From positions 1 to 35,763 of the forward strand of contig CAJBZC010000549.1 of NCBI GenBank assembly GCA_903959965.1: a stretch of 35,763 nucleotides of DNA, in the 5' to 3' direction. The position numbers and the translations under genes were made by a program. Positions 1 to 9,012 of the stretch are shown piece after piece. Within the stretch, counting starts at the first letter, position 1. Every line of letters starts with the position of its first letter. The notes beneath the pieces are model-generated. The model made no database searches, was not told the DNA's origin, and saw only the letters and a list, made by a program, of their open reading frames with translations. Source of the stretch: an uncultured bacterium. GTDB lineage: Bacteria > Bacteroidota > Bacteroidia > Chitinophagales > Chitinophagaceae.

Positions 1-34
1 AAAATAAATAGAAAGTTACAACCTCTATCGCATT

Positions 35-60
35 GTCATCCCGAGGCCTCCGAGGGACCT
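35..60. repeat. REP-like short palindromic fragment
   Basis: The stretch GTCATCCCGAGGCCTCCGAG and the following bases contain an 8-bp perfect palindrome (GAGGCCTC) inside a TCCC...GGGA frame. Sequences of the form GTCATCCCGAG...CGAGGGACCT are, from memory, common dispersed intergenic elements in Bacteroidota, but no second copy was seen in this window. The assignment therefore rests on resemblance only. The rest of 1-223 is AT-rich and has no credible gene. It also holds an AT-rich hairpin (GATGAAAA at 113-120 with TTTTCATC at 137-144) that could end a gene to the left of the window. Confidence 0.35.
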
Positions 61-223
61 TGTATTGGCTGTTTGGTCTTTCACATCTTAGCATCATTTG
101 TATGAGTATGAAGATGAAAAATTGAAAAAATTGATGTTTTCATCAGGATCCTGAGGGGAAAATACATTCCGTTATCAGTATTCCAACCATAGCCTCGCCG
201 CGCTGGCATGGTAATATTGCGCC

Positions 224-1210
224 ATGAGGATCAACGCTGCCTTCATCCGCTGTTTACTCTTGCTCCCGTTCCTGGTGCTTATCACAAATCCCGCCTGGTG
301 CTGGGGATTCTATGCCCACCGCATGATCAACTACCACGCTGTTTTTCTGCTGCCACCGGGGATGATCGGATTCTATAAGCGCCACATCTCCTTTTTGAAA
401 GACCACGCGGTGGATCCCGATAAACGCAGGTATGCCTTGAAAGAGGAAGCCCCGCGTCATTACATCGACCTCGACAGTTATATCATCCCCCACCGGGATT
501 CCATGCCCAAACGCTGGGATGACGCTCTAGCGCGCTTTGGCGTCGACAGTCTGCATCGCCATGGCATTGCGCCCTGGTGGATCGAGCGCATGCGCCTGCG
601 GTTGACCCGTGCTTTTCGTGAGCGCAATGCCGCTCAGATCCTGAAGATTTCTGCGGATATCGGACACTATATTTCGGATGCGCATGTGCCGCTGCATGCC
701 AGCCGGAACCATAACGGGCAATTAACAGGGCAGCATGGCATCCATGGTTTCTGGGAAAGCCGGATTCCGGAGCGGTTTGCCGAATCGACCTTTGATTTCG
801 TGATCGGCCGGGCTGCCTATCTGGATCGTCCGACCGATTTTATATGGGCCCGGGTTTGGGAGAGCGGTGCCGCAGCCGATACGGTACTGGCCATGGAACG
901 TAGGCTTGCCACTCAGTATCCCGCCGATGCCCGTTTTGCATTCGAGCAGCGCAATGGGGTGGTTGTCCGCCAGTATTCGAGCGGCTATACCGCCCGCTAT
1001 CATCACCTGCTTCAGGGCATGGTCGAACGACGCATGCGGGCTTCGATATTTGCCGTAGCCTCCTATTGGTATACAGCATGGGTCGATGCCGGTCAGCCTT
1101 CGCTGGAAGCCTTGTCGGGTATGGCTTTCACGATCGCCGACACAGCGGCATGGGATGCCCTGGATCAGCGATGGCGCAGCGATGCAGCACTGGGCAGGAT
1201 ATGCGATTGA
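224..1210 (+). CDS. Secreted zinc-dependent phospholipase C / S1-P1 nuclease-like protein
   Basis: This 328-residue protein begins with a signal peptide (hydrophobic core at residues 8-21). Cleavage before W27 would expose a Trp-Gly N-terminus, as in zinc-dependent phospholipase C and S1/P1 nucleases, whose N-terminal Trp binds zinc. The other expected metal ligands are visible in order: H32, HYIDLD near residue 80, GHYISDAHVPLH near 147-158, then HGIHGFWES near 172. Together these match the His/Asp/Glu set of the three-zinc helical fold. The fold is well supported, but whether the substrate is a phospholipid or a nucleic acid cannot be told. The protein is probably periplasmic or secreted. 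It lies 36 bases upstream of the serC ATG on the same strand. A near-consensus -7 box (TAATATTG, 212-219) sits just before the ATG. Confidence 0.8.
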   Translation: MRINAAFIRCLLLLPFLVLITNPAWCWGFYAHRMINYHAVFLLPPGMIGFYKRHISFLKDHAVDPDKRRYALKEEAPRHYIDLDSYIIPHRDSMPKRWDDALARFGVDSLHRHGIAPWWIERMRLRLTRAFRERNAAQILKISADIGHYISDAHVPLHASRNHNGQLTGQHGIHGFWESRIPERFAESTFDFVIGRAAYLDRPTDFIWARVWESGAAADTVLAMERRLATQYPADARFAFEQRNGVVVRQYSSGYTARYHHLLQGMVERRMRASIFAVASYWYTAWVDAGQPSLEALSGMAFTIADTAAWDALDQRWRSDAALGRICD

Positions 1211-1221
1211 TTTTATTGAGT

Positions 1222-1229
1222 TAATTTTG
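1222..1229 (+). promoter_or_regulatory. -7 promoter box (TAnnTTTG) for serC
   Basis: TAATTTTG matches the Bacteroidota primary sigma -7 consensus TAnnTTTG exactly and ends 17 nt before the ATG at 1247. It overlaps the GTG at 1229 that the ORF track uses, which argues that the true serC start is the downstream ATG. No good TTG -33 element was found at 19-21 bp spacing. Confidence 0.5.
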
Positions 1230-1246
1230 TGGCCATCCCTTACAGC

Positions 1247-2314
1247 ATGGTTCACAATTTTAATGCAGGCCCCAGTATTCTCCCCGCAGAAGTCTTTGAA
1301 CAGGCGGCCGAAGCTATCCATGATTTCAACGGCACCGGACTATCCATCCTGGAAGTCGGTCATCGCACGCCCGTTTTCGAGGCGGTCATGCAGGAAGCGC
1401 TGAGTCTTTCCCGAGAACTGATGCACCTCTCTGATGATAAGGAAGTGATGTTCCTGCACGGAGGCGCCACTACCCAGTTCTTTCAGGTGCCGATGAATTT
1501 CCTGCCCGAAAATGGCCGGGCCGCCTATCTTGACGGTGGTACATGGGGCACTAAGGCGGCCGGGGAGGCGCGTCTTTACGGACAGGCGGACATCATTGCC
1601 AGTTCCAAGGACCGCAACTATACCTACATCCCCAAGGGATATCAGATACCTGAAGATGTTTCCTATTTTCATCTGACCACCAACAACACGGTTGAGGGTA
1701 CACAGATGTGGGAATTTCCGGAAACAAATGTCCCCGTGGTGGCGGATATGAGTAGTGACATCCTTAGCAGGGAGATGGATTTCAACCGGTTCGATTTCAT
1801 CTATGCAGGTGCCCAAAAGAACATCGGCGCAGCGGGTGTGTGCATGGTGGTCATCGATAAGGGTATGCTGGGCCGGAACTGCCGGAAGGTGCCTGGCATG
1901 ATGGATTATCGCAAGCACATCGAAAATGGCTCCATGCTCAACACCCCGCCGGTTTTTGCCGTGTATGTCTGCATGCTCACCCTGCGCTGGTTGAAGCGTA
2001 CGGGAGGCTTGGCCGCCATTGAAGCGATAAATCGTCAAAAGGCTTCGCTCCTGTACGATACGCTGGATGATTTACCCATACTCAGACCCACGGTAGATCG
2101 GGCCGACAGAAGCCACATGAATGCTGTGTTTGTGATGGAAGACCCCGCACTGGAAAAAGAATTCCTCGATCTCTGCAAGTCCGAACGAATGGTAGGCATC
2201 AAGGGACACCGCAGTGTCGGCGGATTCCGTGTCTCCATGTATAACGCATTACCGCTGGAAAGCGTAAAAATCCTCACCGATCTGATGAAATATTTCGCCC
2301 AAAAACATGGATAA
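1247..2314 (+). CDS. serC: Phosphoserine aminotransferase
   Basis: This PLP-dependent enzyme moves an amino group from glutamate to 3-phosphohydroxypyruvate in serine synthesis, and in some bacteria also acts in pyridoxal phosphate synthesis. The 355-residue product opens with MVHNFNAGPSILP, the family's conserved N-terminus. It carries GGATTQF near residue 70, TTNNTVEGTQ near 145, and YAGAQKNIGAAG near 190 with the PLP lysine. The C-terminal GHRSVGGFRVSMYNA is also typical. The ORF track starts at a GTG six codons earlier. The ATG at 1247 is preferred because it gives the conserved start and lies downstream of a -7 box. The DUF1015 gene follows after 41 bp. In many relatives serA lies between these two, but it is absent here. 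Confidence 0.95.
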   Translation: MVHNFNAGPSILPAEVFEQAAEAIHDFNGTGLSILEVGHRTPVFEAVMQEALSLSRELMHLSDDKEVMFLHGGATTQFFQVPMNFLPENGRAAYLDGGTWGTKAAGEARLYGQADIIASSKDRNYTYIPKGYQIPEDVSYFHLTTNNTVEGTQMWEFPETNVPVVADMSSDILSREMDFNRFDFIYAGAQKNIGAAGVCMVVIDKGMLGRNCRKVPGMMDYRKHIENGSMLNTPPVFAVYVCMLTLRWLKRTGGLAAIEAINRQKASLLYDTLDDLPILRPTVDRADRSHMNAVFVMEDPALEKEFLDLCKSERMVGIKGHRSVGGFRVSMYNALPLESVKILTDLMKYFAQKHG

Positions 2315-2355
2315 GTGTCATTACCGGCACGATCAAATTCAATCAACCCAACCAC

Positions 2356-3588
2356 ATGTGTGATATCTCTCCCTTCAGGGCACTCCGTCCCGACCCGACA
2401 TTTGCTGAAAAAGTAGCCGCCCCGCCTTACGACGTCCTCAATAGTGACGAGGCCCGTGAGCAGGCTGCCGGCAATCCATATTCATTTCTCCATGTGACCA
2501 AGCCGGAGATCGATCTGCCGACGAATGTGCATGCCTATTCTAAGATCGTATATGAGAAGGCTGGGGAGAATATCCGTGCACTTCGGGATCAGGGCATTCT
2601 CCTGCGGGAAGACGCACCCTGCTATTATATTTATCGCCTGACCATGGATGGACGCACACAGACGGGCCTGGTCTGTGTTTCCTCTGTCGATGATTACGAA
2701 CAAGGGATCATCAAGAAGCACGAGTTCACCCGACCTGAGAAGGAGCAGGATCGCATCAATCACATCGCGATCTCCGGAGCGCAGACGGGCAATGTATTCC
2801 TGGCTTACCCGCAGGTAGCTGACATGGATGCCCTGGTGGACACTTGGATGGCTGCGCACGCCCCCGCATATGATTTCACCGCTGCAGACGGTATCGGACA
2901 TGCGGTCTGGGTGGTGAATGAGCAGGAGGTAGTAAATACCATCACCTCCATCTTCAGCGAACAGGTCCCATTCACCTACATCGCCGATGGACATCACCGC
3001 GCCGCCAGCGCCGCAAAGGTCAGGGCCGCCCTGCCGGAGGAAGAAAGAGCAGCAGCATCCCATTTCCTGACCACCCTTTTCCCGGCAGACCAGCTTCGGA
3101 TCATGGACTACAACCGGTTGGTATGCGATCTCAACGGATATTCCGTTGAATCCTTCATCTCGGCATTGGCGTCGGATTTCAAGGTGAGCAATCACTCCGA
3201 AGCAGTGAAACCGGCATATCTGCATCAGTTCGGCATGTATCTTGCAGGACACTGGTACCTATTGGAATCCAAAGAAGGCACCTTTACCACTGATCCGATC
3301 GGCGTCCTGGATGTCAGTATCCTGTCGGATAATGTATTGGACAAGCTGCTGGGTATCAAAGATCAGCGTACGGACAAGCGCATCGATTTTGTCGGAGGCA
3401 TCCGTGGATTGACGGAACTCGAACGTCGTGTGGACAGTGGCGAAATGGCCGTGGCCTTCTCTCTTCATCCGGTCACGATCCAGCAATTGTTCGACATTGC
3501 CGACAGCGGAAATGTGATGCCGCCGAAGAGCACCTGGTTCGAGCCAAAGCTGCGTGACGGACTGCTTACTCATCTCATCAGAGAATGA
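2356..3588 (+). CDS. DUF1015 family protein
   Basis: This 410-residue cytosolic protein has the hallmarks of DUF1015. It opens with ISPFRALRPDPTFAEKVAAPPYDVLNSDEA, where FRALRP and APPYDV are typical. KKHEFTRPEKEQDRINH follows near residue 120 and FTYIADGHHRAASA near 208-221. The ADGHHR segment is the family's most conserved motif and looks like a metal or phosphate site. Its biochemical function is not established to my knowledge. Its persistent place beside serC (and usually serA) in Bacteroidota suggests a link to serine metabolism, which is inference. It follows serC by 41 bp, and its stop overlaps the next gene's start (ATGA), so the three genes probably form one operon. Confidence 0.9.
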   Translation: MCDISPFRALRPDPTFAEKVAAPPYDVLNSDEAREQAAGNPYSFLHVTKPEIDLPTNVHAYSKIVYEKAGENIRALRDQGILLREDAPCYYIYRLTMDGRTQTGLVCVSSVDDYEQGIIKKHEFTRPEKEQDRINHIAISGAQTGNVFLAYPQVADMDALVDTWMAAHAPAYDFTAADGIGHAVWVVNEQEVVNTITSIFSEQVPFTYIADGHHRAASAAKVRAALPEEERAAASHFLTTLFPADQLRIMDYNRLVCDLNGYSVESFISALASDFKVSNHSEAVKPAYLHQFGMYLAGHWYLLESKEGTFTTDPIGVLDVSILSDNVLDKLLGIKDQRTDKRIDFVGGIRGLTELERRVDSGEMAVAFSLHPVTIQQLFDIADSGNVMPPKSTWFEPKLRDGLLTHLIRE

Positions 3589-4667
3589 ATATAAATATGA
3601 TAAACTTCCGCAGGGATTCCTTTATTCATGCATTTACATCCGCGACCTGGTGGAGGATGTGTGTAATGACGGTGTTGATCCTGAGCGTTCTTCAGGTTTC
3701 AGCGCAACAGACGGCATCGCAGATGCGCGAGACCGCCATGGCCTTCCAGCGGCAGGGTGACTATGGCAATGCCGTCATTGTGCTGAATCGCGCCATTGAA
3801 CAGGCCCCGGGCAGCATGGAGTTGCTGACAGATCTCGCATACGTGTATTACCTGCAGCGCGACTTCGGAAAGGGGATCGATATCATCAAGCCGCTCACTG
3901 AACGGGACGATGCAGAGATCCGTACCTATCAGATCGCGGGCAACATTTATCGTGCTATTGCGGAGATCAGCGCCTGTGAAAGGATGTACCGCAGGGCACT
4001 CAAGAAGTATCCTGACAGTGGACCATTGAATGCAGAGTACGGCGAAATGCTTCAGGCGAGAAGGGATGGCGCAGCCGCTGTGGCTCAATGGGAGAAAGGC
4101 ATCCAGCTTGACCCTTCTTTCCCCGCCAATTATTATCACGCTGCCCGCTATTATTTTTCCAATGGAGAGATGCTGCGCAGTCTGATTTACGGAGAGATCT
4201 TTCTGAATATGGACACCTATTCCGTGAGGTCAGCTGAAGTCAAGGAACTGCTGCTGGAAGCTTACAAAAACTTCTATGCCAATCCGACCGGCCCAAAATT
4301 GTCGAATTTGCGCAAACGGACACCCTTCGAAGAGGCATTCAAGGCAGCCCTGCTGGCCCAATCACCGGTCGCCTCCATGGGCATCGATGTAAACCGCCTC
4401 ATCATGATCCGTACTAGGTTTGTGCTTGAATGGTTCAACACCGCGGGTATAACCTATCCTCATCGCCTGATTGATCAGCAGCGGCAACTGCTGCGGGAAG
4501 GACTGTTTGAGGCCTACAATCAATGGCTTTTCGGAGCCGCCAGTAACGCTGTCGAATATCAGATGTGGGCAGGCACGCATGCAGAGGATATCGCCGCTTT
4601 TTCGCGATTCCAGCAGAACCGTGTGTTCCGGATGCCGGCGGGACAGAATTACGGGGCAGCCGATTGA
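3585..4667 (+). CDS. Exported tetratricopeptide repeat protein
   Basis: The ATG overlaps the DUF1015 stop (ATGA), implying translational coupling. The 360-residue product has an unusually long charged leader before the hydrophobic segment MCVMTVLILSVLQVSAQ, so an internal ATG at 3657 is an alternative start giving a conventional signal peptide ending VSAQ. Residues 45 to about 195 carry about four TPR-like helical pairs, for example RQGDYGNAVIVLNRAIEQAP and YPDSGPLNAEYGEMLQARRD. The C-terminal half (about 200-360) has no repeat and is not recognised. The protein is probably periplasmic and mediates protein contacts. No catalytic motif is seen. Confidence 0.75.
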   Translation: MNINMINFRRDSFIHAFTSATWWRMCVMTVLILSVLQVSAQQTASQMRETAMAFQRQGDYGNAVIVLNRAIEQAPGSMELLTDLAYVYYLQRDFGKGIDIIKPLTERDDAEIRTYQIAGNIYRAIAEISACERMYRRALKKYPDSGPLNAEYGEMLQARRDGAAAVAQWEKGIQLDPSFPANYYHAARYYFSNGEMLRSLIYGEIFLNMDTYSVRSAEVKELLLEAYKNFYANPTGPKLSNLRKRTPFEEAFKAALLAQSPVASMGIDVNRLIMIRTRFVLEWFNTAGITYPHRLIDQQRQLLREGLFEAYNQWLFGAASNAVEYQMWAGTHAEDIAAFSRFQQNRVFRMPAGQNYGAAD

Positions 4668-4700
4668 TATTCAACTGGTCCGAAAGACAGTTATACACGC

Positions 4701-4754
4701 GAAATAAATAAAAGGGGCGATGAAAATATTTTCATCGCCCCGTTTATTTATTTC
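4701..4754. terminator. Bidirectional terminator (54-nt near-perfect palindrome)
   Basis: The core (4714-4741) is a perfect 28-bp palindrome with half-site GGGGCGATGAAAA. It is flanked by A-rich sequence on the left and T-rich sequence on the right, and these flanks are themselves complementary with one mismatch (gaaataaataaaa against gtttatttatttc). It lies between the convergent TPR and acyl-CoA synthetase genes and would end transcription from both sides. Confidence 0.9.
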
Positions 4755-4766
4755 AAATGATCATCA

Positions 4767-6566
4767 TCAGGCATAGATCCGCTCGATAGCATCCCGGTAT
4801 TTCTCCATGATGACCTTGCGTTTCAGTTTAAGGGTGGGCGTCAGTTCTCCGCCGTCTATATTCCATTCCGTATTCAGCAGTTCGAATTTCTTTACTTGTT
4901 CGACATGGTTGAATTGCTGGTTAAAGTTCTCCACCGTCTGCTTGAAGAGTTCGATGACGCGGGGATTGCTCAGCATATCCTCATTGGTCTGAACGGCAAT
5001 GCCGTTCTTCGTGCACCATTCCTTCAGATTCGGGAAGGACGGCACAATGAGGGCTCCGGCGAATTTGCGTTCCGCACCGACAACCATCATCTGCTCGATG
5101 TAGGGTGATTCCTTCATCTTGTTTTCGATGGGCTGGGGTGCCACATATTTACCTCCGCTGGTCTTAAAGATCTCTTTCTTGCGGTCGGTGATCTTCAGGA
5201 ATTTATTGTCGACCCAAACGCCGATGTCTCCCGTATGGAACCATCCGTCCTGGTCGATGCATTCAGCCGTAAGATCCGGGCGCTTGTAGTAGCCCAGCAT
5301 CACATTCTCTCCGCGGCAGCAGATCTCTCCGTCTTCCGCCAGTTTGACTTCAGTATTTCTGATGACCGGACCTACGGTGCCGAAGCACCTGCCTTCGGCC
5401 TCATATCTATTGACACTGATCACGGGTGACGTTTCTGTCAGGCCATATCCTTCCATGATCACTATGTTGCCCGCGGTGAAGACCCTGAGCAGTCGCACCT
5501 GGCAGGCGGCAGCACCGGTTACGATGGCTTTCACATTGCCACCCAGTCCTTCGCGCCATTTCTTGAAGATCAACTTATTGGCCAGGCCGAGCTGGAAATC
5601 ATACCACCAGCCCATCTTCTTGCCCACCTCAAAGCGGCTACCCAGGTCAACAGCCCAGAAGAACAGTTTCTTCTTGATCCCTGTCAATTCCTGGCCTTTG
5701 CCCATGATCCGCTCATATACTTTTTCCAGCAGTCGCGGTACGGTGGAGAAGACAGTGGGTTGAACCTCCTTCAGATTATCTCCGATCTTATCCAGCGATT
5801 CGGCATAATAGATGGCGATGGCCTTGAACATGTATATGTAAGACACCATCCGCTCGAAGATGTGATTGAGCGGCAGAAAACTCAGGGAGCGATCACCCTG
5901 GCGAATGCCGATGGCGTCGAACACTTCGTCAACATTTTGCACGTTGCTCAGGATGTTTCGGTGGCTGAGCATTACACCTTTGGGAAAGCCCGTTGTACCG
6001 GAGGTATAAAGGATGGTGCAGAGGTCTTCTCCCTGGATGGTCTGGCGATGTGCCTTCATCTTTTCCATGCTCTCATCATCGGCCTTGGTCAGGATGTCTT
6101 TCCAATGCAGGGCTTCCTGCAGATAGTCGAAGGTGTAAACAGCGGCAACTGTGGGTACCTTGTCGCGGATGCTCTGTACCTTATAGTAAAGGTCTCGGTC
6201 GCTGACAAAGACCAGTTTTACGGAGGCGTCATTTAGGATAAACTCCAGTTCATAGACGCTGATGGTGGGGTAGATGGGCGTCAGTACCGCTCCGGTCTGT
6301 TGAACGGCGAGGTCCAGCATCAACCATTCCGGACGATTGTTGCTGAGTACCGCGATCTTGTCGCGTCCCTCAATGCTTCCGTCGTTCGGGCCCATGCCGA
6401 GATGCATGAGTCCTGCGCTGAGTTTGTCCACCGTTTCCCGAACCTCCCGGGTACTGTATTTCTTCCAGATACCGCCTTCCTCCTTGGCGGAGAACATGTC
6501 ATCGAGTGGGGCATTCTCCAGTTGCCAGTCGATGCAATCGAAGAGTCTGGTTGGCTTCATGTGCAA
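4767..6566 (-). CDS. Long-chain acyl-CoA synthetase (AMP-forming)
   Basis: This enzyme activates long-chain fatty acids to acyl-CoA through an acyl-AMP intermediate. The 599-residue protein has the ANL superfamily motifs in order. The P-loop ILYTSGTTGFPKGVMLSHRN lies near residue 185, EGYGLTETSPVIS near 370 and GWFHTGDIG near 440. The hinge motif KITDRKKEIFKTSGGKYVAP lies near 455-475. It has the FadD15-like layout common in Bacteroidota, with QPIENKMKESPYIEQ after the hinge. The start MHMKPTRLFDCIDWQLENAP has a second ATG two codons in, and either could be used. It stands alone, divergent from the S9 peptidase gene across 219 bp and ending at the palindromic terminator. It is probably cytosolic or membrane-associated. 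Confidence 0.92.
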   Translation of the reverse strand: MHMKPTRLFDCIDWQLENAPLDDMFSAKEEGGIWKKYSTREVRETVDKLSAGLMHLGMGPNDGSIEGRDKIAVLSNNRPEWLMLDLAVQQTGAVLTPIYPTISVYELEFILNDASVKLVFVSDRDLYYKVQSIRDKVPTVAAVYTFDYLQEALHWKDILTKADDESMEKMKAHRQTIQGEDLCTILYTSGTTGFPKGVMLSHRNILSNVQNVDEVFDAIGIRQGDRSLSFLPLNHIFERMVSYIYMFKAIAIYYAESLDKIGDNLKEVQPTVFSTVPRLLEKVYERIMGKGQELTGIKKKLFFWAVDLGSRFEVGKKMGWWYDFQLGLANKLIFKKWREGLGGNVKAIVTGAAACQVRLLRVFTAGNIVIMEGYGLTETSPVISVNRYEAEGRCFGTVGPVIRNTEVKLAEDGEICCRGENVMLGYYKRPDLTAECIDQDGWFHTGDIGVWVDNKFLKITDRKKEIFKTSGGKYVAPQPIENKMKESPYIEQMMVVGAERKFAGALIVPSFPNLKEWCTKNGIAVQTNEDMLSNPRVIELFKQTVENFNQQFNHVEQVKKFELLNTEWNIDGGELTPTLKLKRKVIMEKYRDAIERIYA

Positions 6567-6785
6567 TCGTTGATTTGATTCCGTTCAAGTTAATCATTAT
6601 TCATAAAAATACAACAAAGCCCCCCGTTCATGCATGTGTGCCACCGTTCATCAGGGTGCCTCACAAGCCCGGAAAAGTGTATCTGAATGAAGGGGGGGAA
6701 TCCGGGTTGCAAATGGATGTAACCCTCCGAAATTAATCTGTAACTTGTAACCTTCTTATTCATTATCGCCATAACCTCAACTCAG

Positions 6786-8945
6786 ATGAAGAATGTTCTC
6801 ATCGTGCCAATCCTTGGCATGATTACCCTGGCTGCCACGAGGCTCCCGGCGCAGCAGCGTTTCACTGATGCCCAGCTCCTGCGCGGACTTCCGTCCGATA
6901 TCACCGCCCCACTGCCTCAGGTTGTCGGTTGGCTGGATGACAGTCGGCTCCTGATCAATAGTCGCCCACATCCCGACTCTCCGCAACGCAAGATGATACT
7001 CGATTGCAAGAGCGGGAAAGAGATGCCTGCGACCGATGAGATGAAGGCGCCGCAGGCGGAAGCCCCCGTTCGGTCAGTATATGTGAGTGAGGATGATCTG
7101 TTCGTGCGCGATGGATCCGCGCCGTCTGTCAGACTGACAAAAACAGCCGGACGTGAGCAGAACCCCGTCCTCTCGCCGGATACTCGGTATGTGGCCTTCA
7201 CCCGAGGCAACGATCTCTATACCATCGATCTGGAATCAAAACAGGAGCAAAGACTGACCACCGACGGATCCGATCTGATCCTCAACGGATGGGCCAGCTG
7301 GATCTACTACGAAGAGATCCTCGGTCGCGCCTCCCGTTATCGCTCCTTTTGGTGGAGCCCCGATAGTCGCCACATCGCTTTTATGCGGATGGACGATCAT
7401 CGCGTCCCGATGTTTCCGCTCTACAATGAATCCGGCGTGCACGGCTTCCTGGAGAACACCCGCTATCCCAAGCCAGGTGATCCGAATCCTGAAGTGCGTG
7501 TCGGTGTGGTAACGCCGCGGGGTGGTACGATCGTGTGGGCGGATTTCGATGAAAAGGCCGATCAATACTTCGGAATGCCCTACTGGCGGCCCGATGGTCA
7601 GGCCCTTTGGATCCAATGGATGAACCGCGGTCAGGACACCCTGCGCATCTATGCCATGGACCTTACCAACGGATCGAAAAAGGAAGTATATCTAGAACAC
7701 CAGAACACCTGGATAGACCTCGACGACCAGGGTGGCAGGCTGCAGTTCCTGGCTTCCGGCAAGGGCTTCATCCTTCAGAGCGATCAGGACGGATGGGATA
7801 ATCTGTATCTCCACGGAATGGACGGAGCACTGCAGAGCCGCATTACAAACGACCGTTTCTGGTCAACCTCCATCCAGCATGTGGATGAAACCAAAAAGCG
7901 GGTCTGGTTTACTGCCCGCCGCGAGAACTCCGCCCGTACGGATTATTATGTCGCCTCCTTCGACGGGAAGCTGATGCAGCGTTTAACCTTTGGGGAGTAC
8001 ACGCACCGCGTGCAGCCCTCTCCAGGGGCTTCGTATTTTGTTACCACTTACTCCAACGCCGGTGAACCGGATCGCTTGGCTGTGGCGGATGCGAAAGGAA
8101 AGATCGTGCGCGAGCTCGGCGGTGGCAGGGGCGCCTCCTTCGACAAGTATCTCATGGCCAGGACCGAGATCGTTCGGGTTCCTTCAGAAGACGGATCGTA
8201 TCAATTGCCCGTCCGTATTACCTGGCCGCTGGATTATGATCCGTCGAAGAAATATCCCCTCATGATCAACATCTATGGCGGTCCGAATGCCGGTACTGTT
8301 CGTGATGGCTGGCAGCTCAATGGTACGCAGCAGTGGTGGGCGAAGGAAGGCCTCATACAGGTGGCGATGGATCATCGCGCCAGCGGGCATTTCGGGAAGA
8401 ACGGCATCAATTATATGCACCGCAGCCTTGGTCAGTGGGAATTGAAGGACTGGATCACGATCGTGAAATGGCTGCACACGAAAGGGGCAGATCCCGCACG
8501 CGTGGGCATTGCCGGCTTTAGTTATGGCGGATACATGACCTGCATGGCCCTTACGGCCGGAGCCGGCTATTTCACGCATGGGCTGGCCGGCGGCAGCGTG
8601 ACTGACTGGCAGTTATATGACACGCATTACACCGAGCGGTTCATGGATACTCCTGCCGAGAATCCGGAAGGATACAAACAGGGATCCGTCATGACGCATA
8701 CCGGAAAATATAAGGGACTGCTGCGTATCTACCATGGCACGATGGACGACAATGTGCACATGCAGAACAGCATGCAGTTGGTCAAAAAGTTGCAGGAGAC
8801 GCGCAAGCATTTCGAATTCATGGTCTATCCCGGCGGACGACACGGATGGCCGGGCGCACAGATGGCGCATTCGACCAATGAGAATAATATGTTCATCTAC
8901 CGGAATCTGCTGAAAAAGGAGATGCCCGCGGAATTCATGCGGTGA
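6786..8945 (+). CDS. Dipeptidyl-peptidase IV family S9 serine peptidase
   Basis: This 719-residue exported exopeptidase likely removes N-terminal dipeptides, usually Xaa-Pro. A signal peptide is present (hydrophobic to about residue 22, ending LPAQ). The N-terminal half is the DPPIV beta-propeller and contains the paired glutamates of WIYYEEILGRASRYR (about residues 170-185), which bind the substrate amino terminus. The C-terminal alpha/beta-hydrolase domain shows the nucleophile elbow GFSYGGYM (near 580; relatives often have GWSYGG), the acid in YHGTMDDNVH and the base in YPGGRHGW. Length fits bacterial DPPIV. The gene is divergent from the acyl-CoA synthetase across a 219-bp AT-rich spacer with no clear consensus -7 box, and convergent with the M20 amidohydrolase. 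Confidence 0.93.
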   Translation: MKNVLIVPILGMITLAATRLPAQQRFTDAQLLRGLPSDITAPLPQVVGWLDDSRLLINSRPHPDSPQRKMILDCKSGKEMPATDEMKAPQAEAPVRSVYVSEDDLFVRDGSAPSVRLTKTAGREQNPVLSPDTRYVAFTRGNDLYTIDLESKQEQRLTTDGSDLILNGWASWIYYEEILGRASRYRSFWWSPDSRHIAFMRMDDHRVPMFPLYNESGVHGFLENTRYPKPGDPNPEVRVGVVTPRGGTIVWADFDEKADQYFGMPYWRPDGQALWIQWMNRGQDTLRIYAMDLTNGSKKEVYLEHQNTWIDLDDQGGRLQFLASGKGFILQSDQDGWDNLYLHGMDGALQSRITNDRFWSTSIQHVDETKKRVWFTARRENSARTDYYVASFDGKLMQRLTFGEYTHRVQPSPGASYFVTTYSNAGEPDRLAVADAKGKIVRELGGGRGASFDKYLMARTEIVRVPSEDGSYQLPVRITWPLDYDPSKKYPLMINIYGGPNAGTVRDGWQLNGTQQWWAKEGLIQVAMDHRASGHFGKNGINYMHRSLGQWELKDWITIVKWLHTKGADPARVGIAGFSYGGYMTCMALTAGAGYFTHGLAGGSVTDWQLYDTHYTERFMDTPAENPEGYKQGSVMTHTGKYKGLLRIYHGTMDDNVHMQNSMQLVKKLQETRKHFEFMVYPGGRHGWPGAQMAHSTNENNMFIYRNLLKKEMPAEFMR

Positions 8946-8960
8946 TCCAATCCTGATTCC

Positions 8961-9012
8961 AAAGCCGGCACTGGATCAGCGGGCATCAATCCCGGTAATC
9001 CAGCGCCGGCTT
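8961..9012. terminator. Long stem-loop between convergent genes
   Basis: AAAGCCGGC (8961-8969) and CTGGAT (8971-8976) pair with ATCCAG (8997-9003 region) and GCCGGCTTT (9004-9012), giving about 15 of 16 pairs. An inner CGGG/CCCG stem (8980-8983 with 8991-8994) extends it. It lies at the convergence of the S9 peptidase and the amidohydrolase and includes the last codons of the latter. The T tract is weak on both strands, so terminator activity is likely but not certain. Confidence 0.55.

Noticed and set aside
6567-6785. 219-bp divergent spacer checked for a riboswitch or clear promoters
   Set aside because: It has a repeated CCGTTCAT and an AT-rich stretch, but no exact TAnnTTTG box near either start and no convincing aptamer fold.
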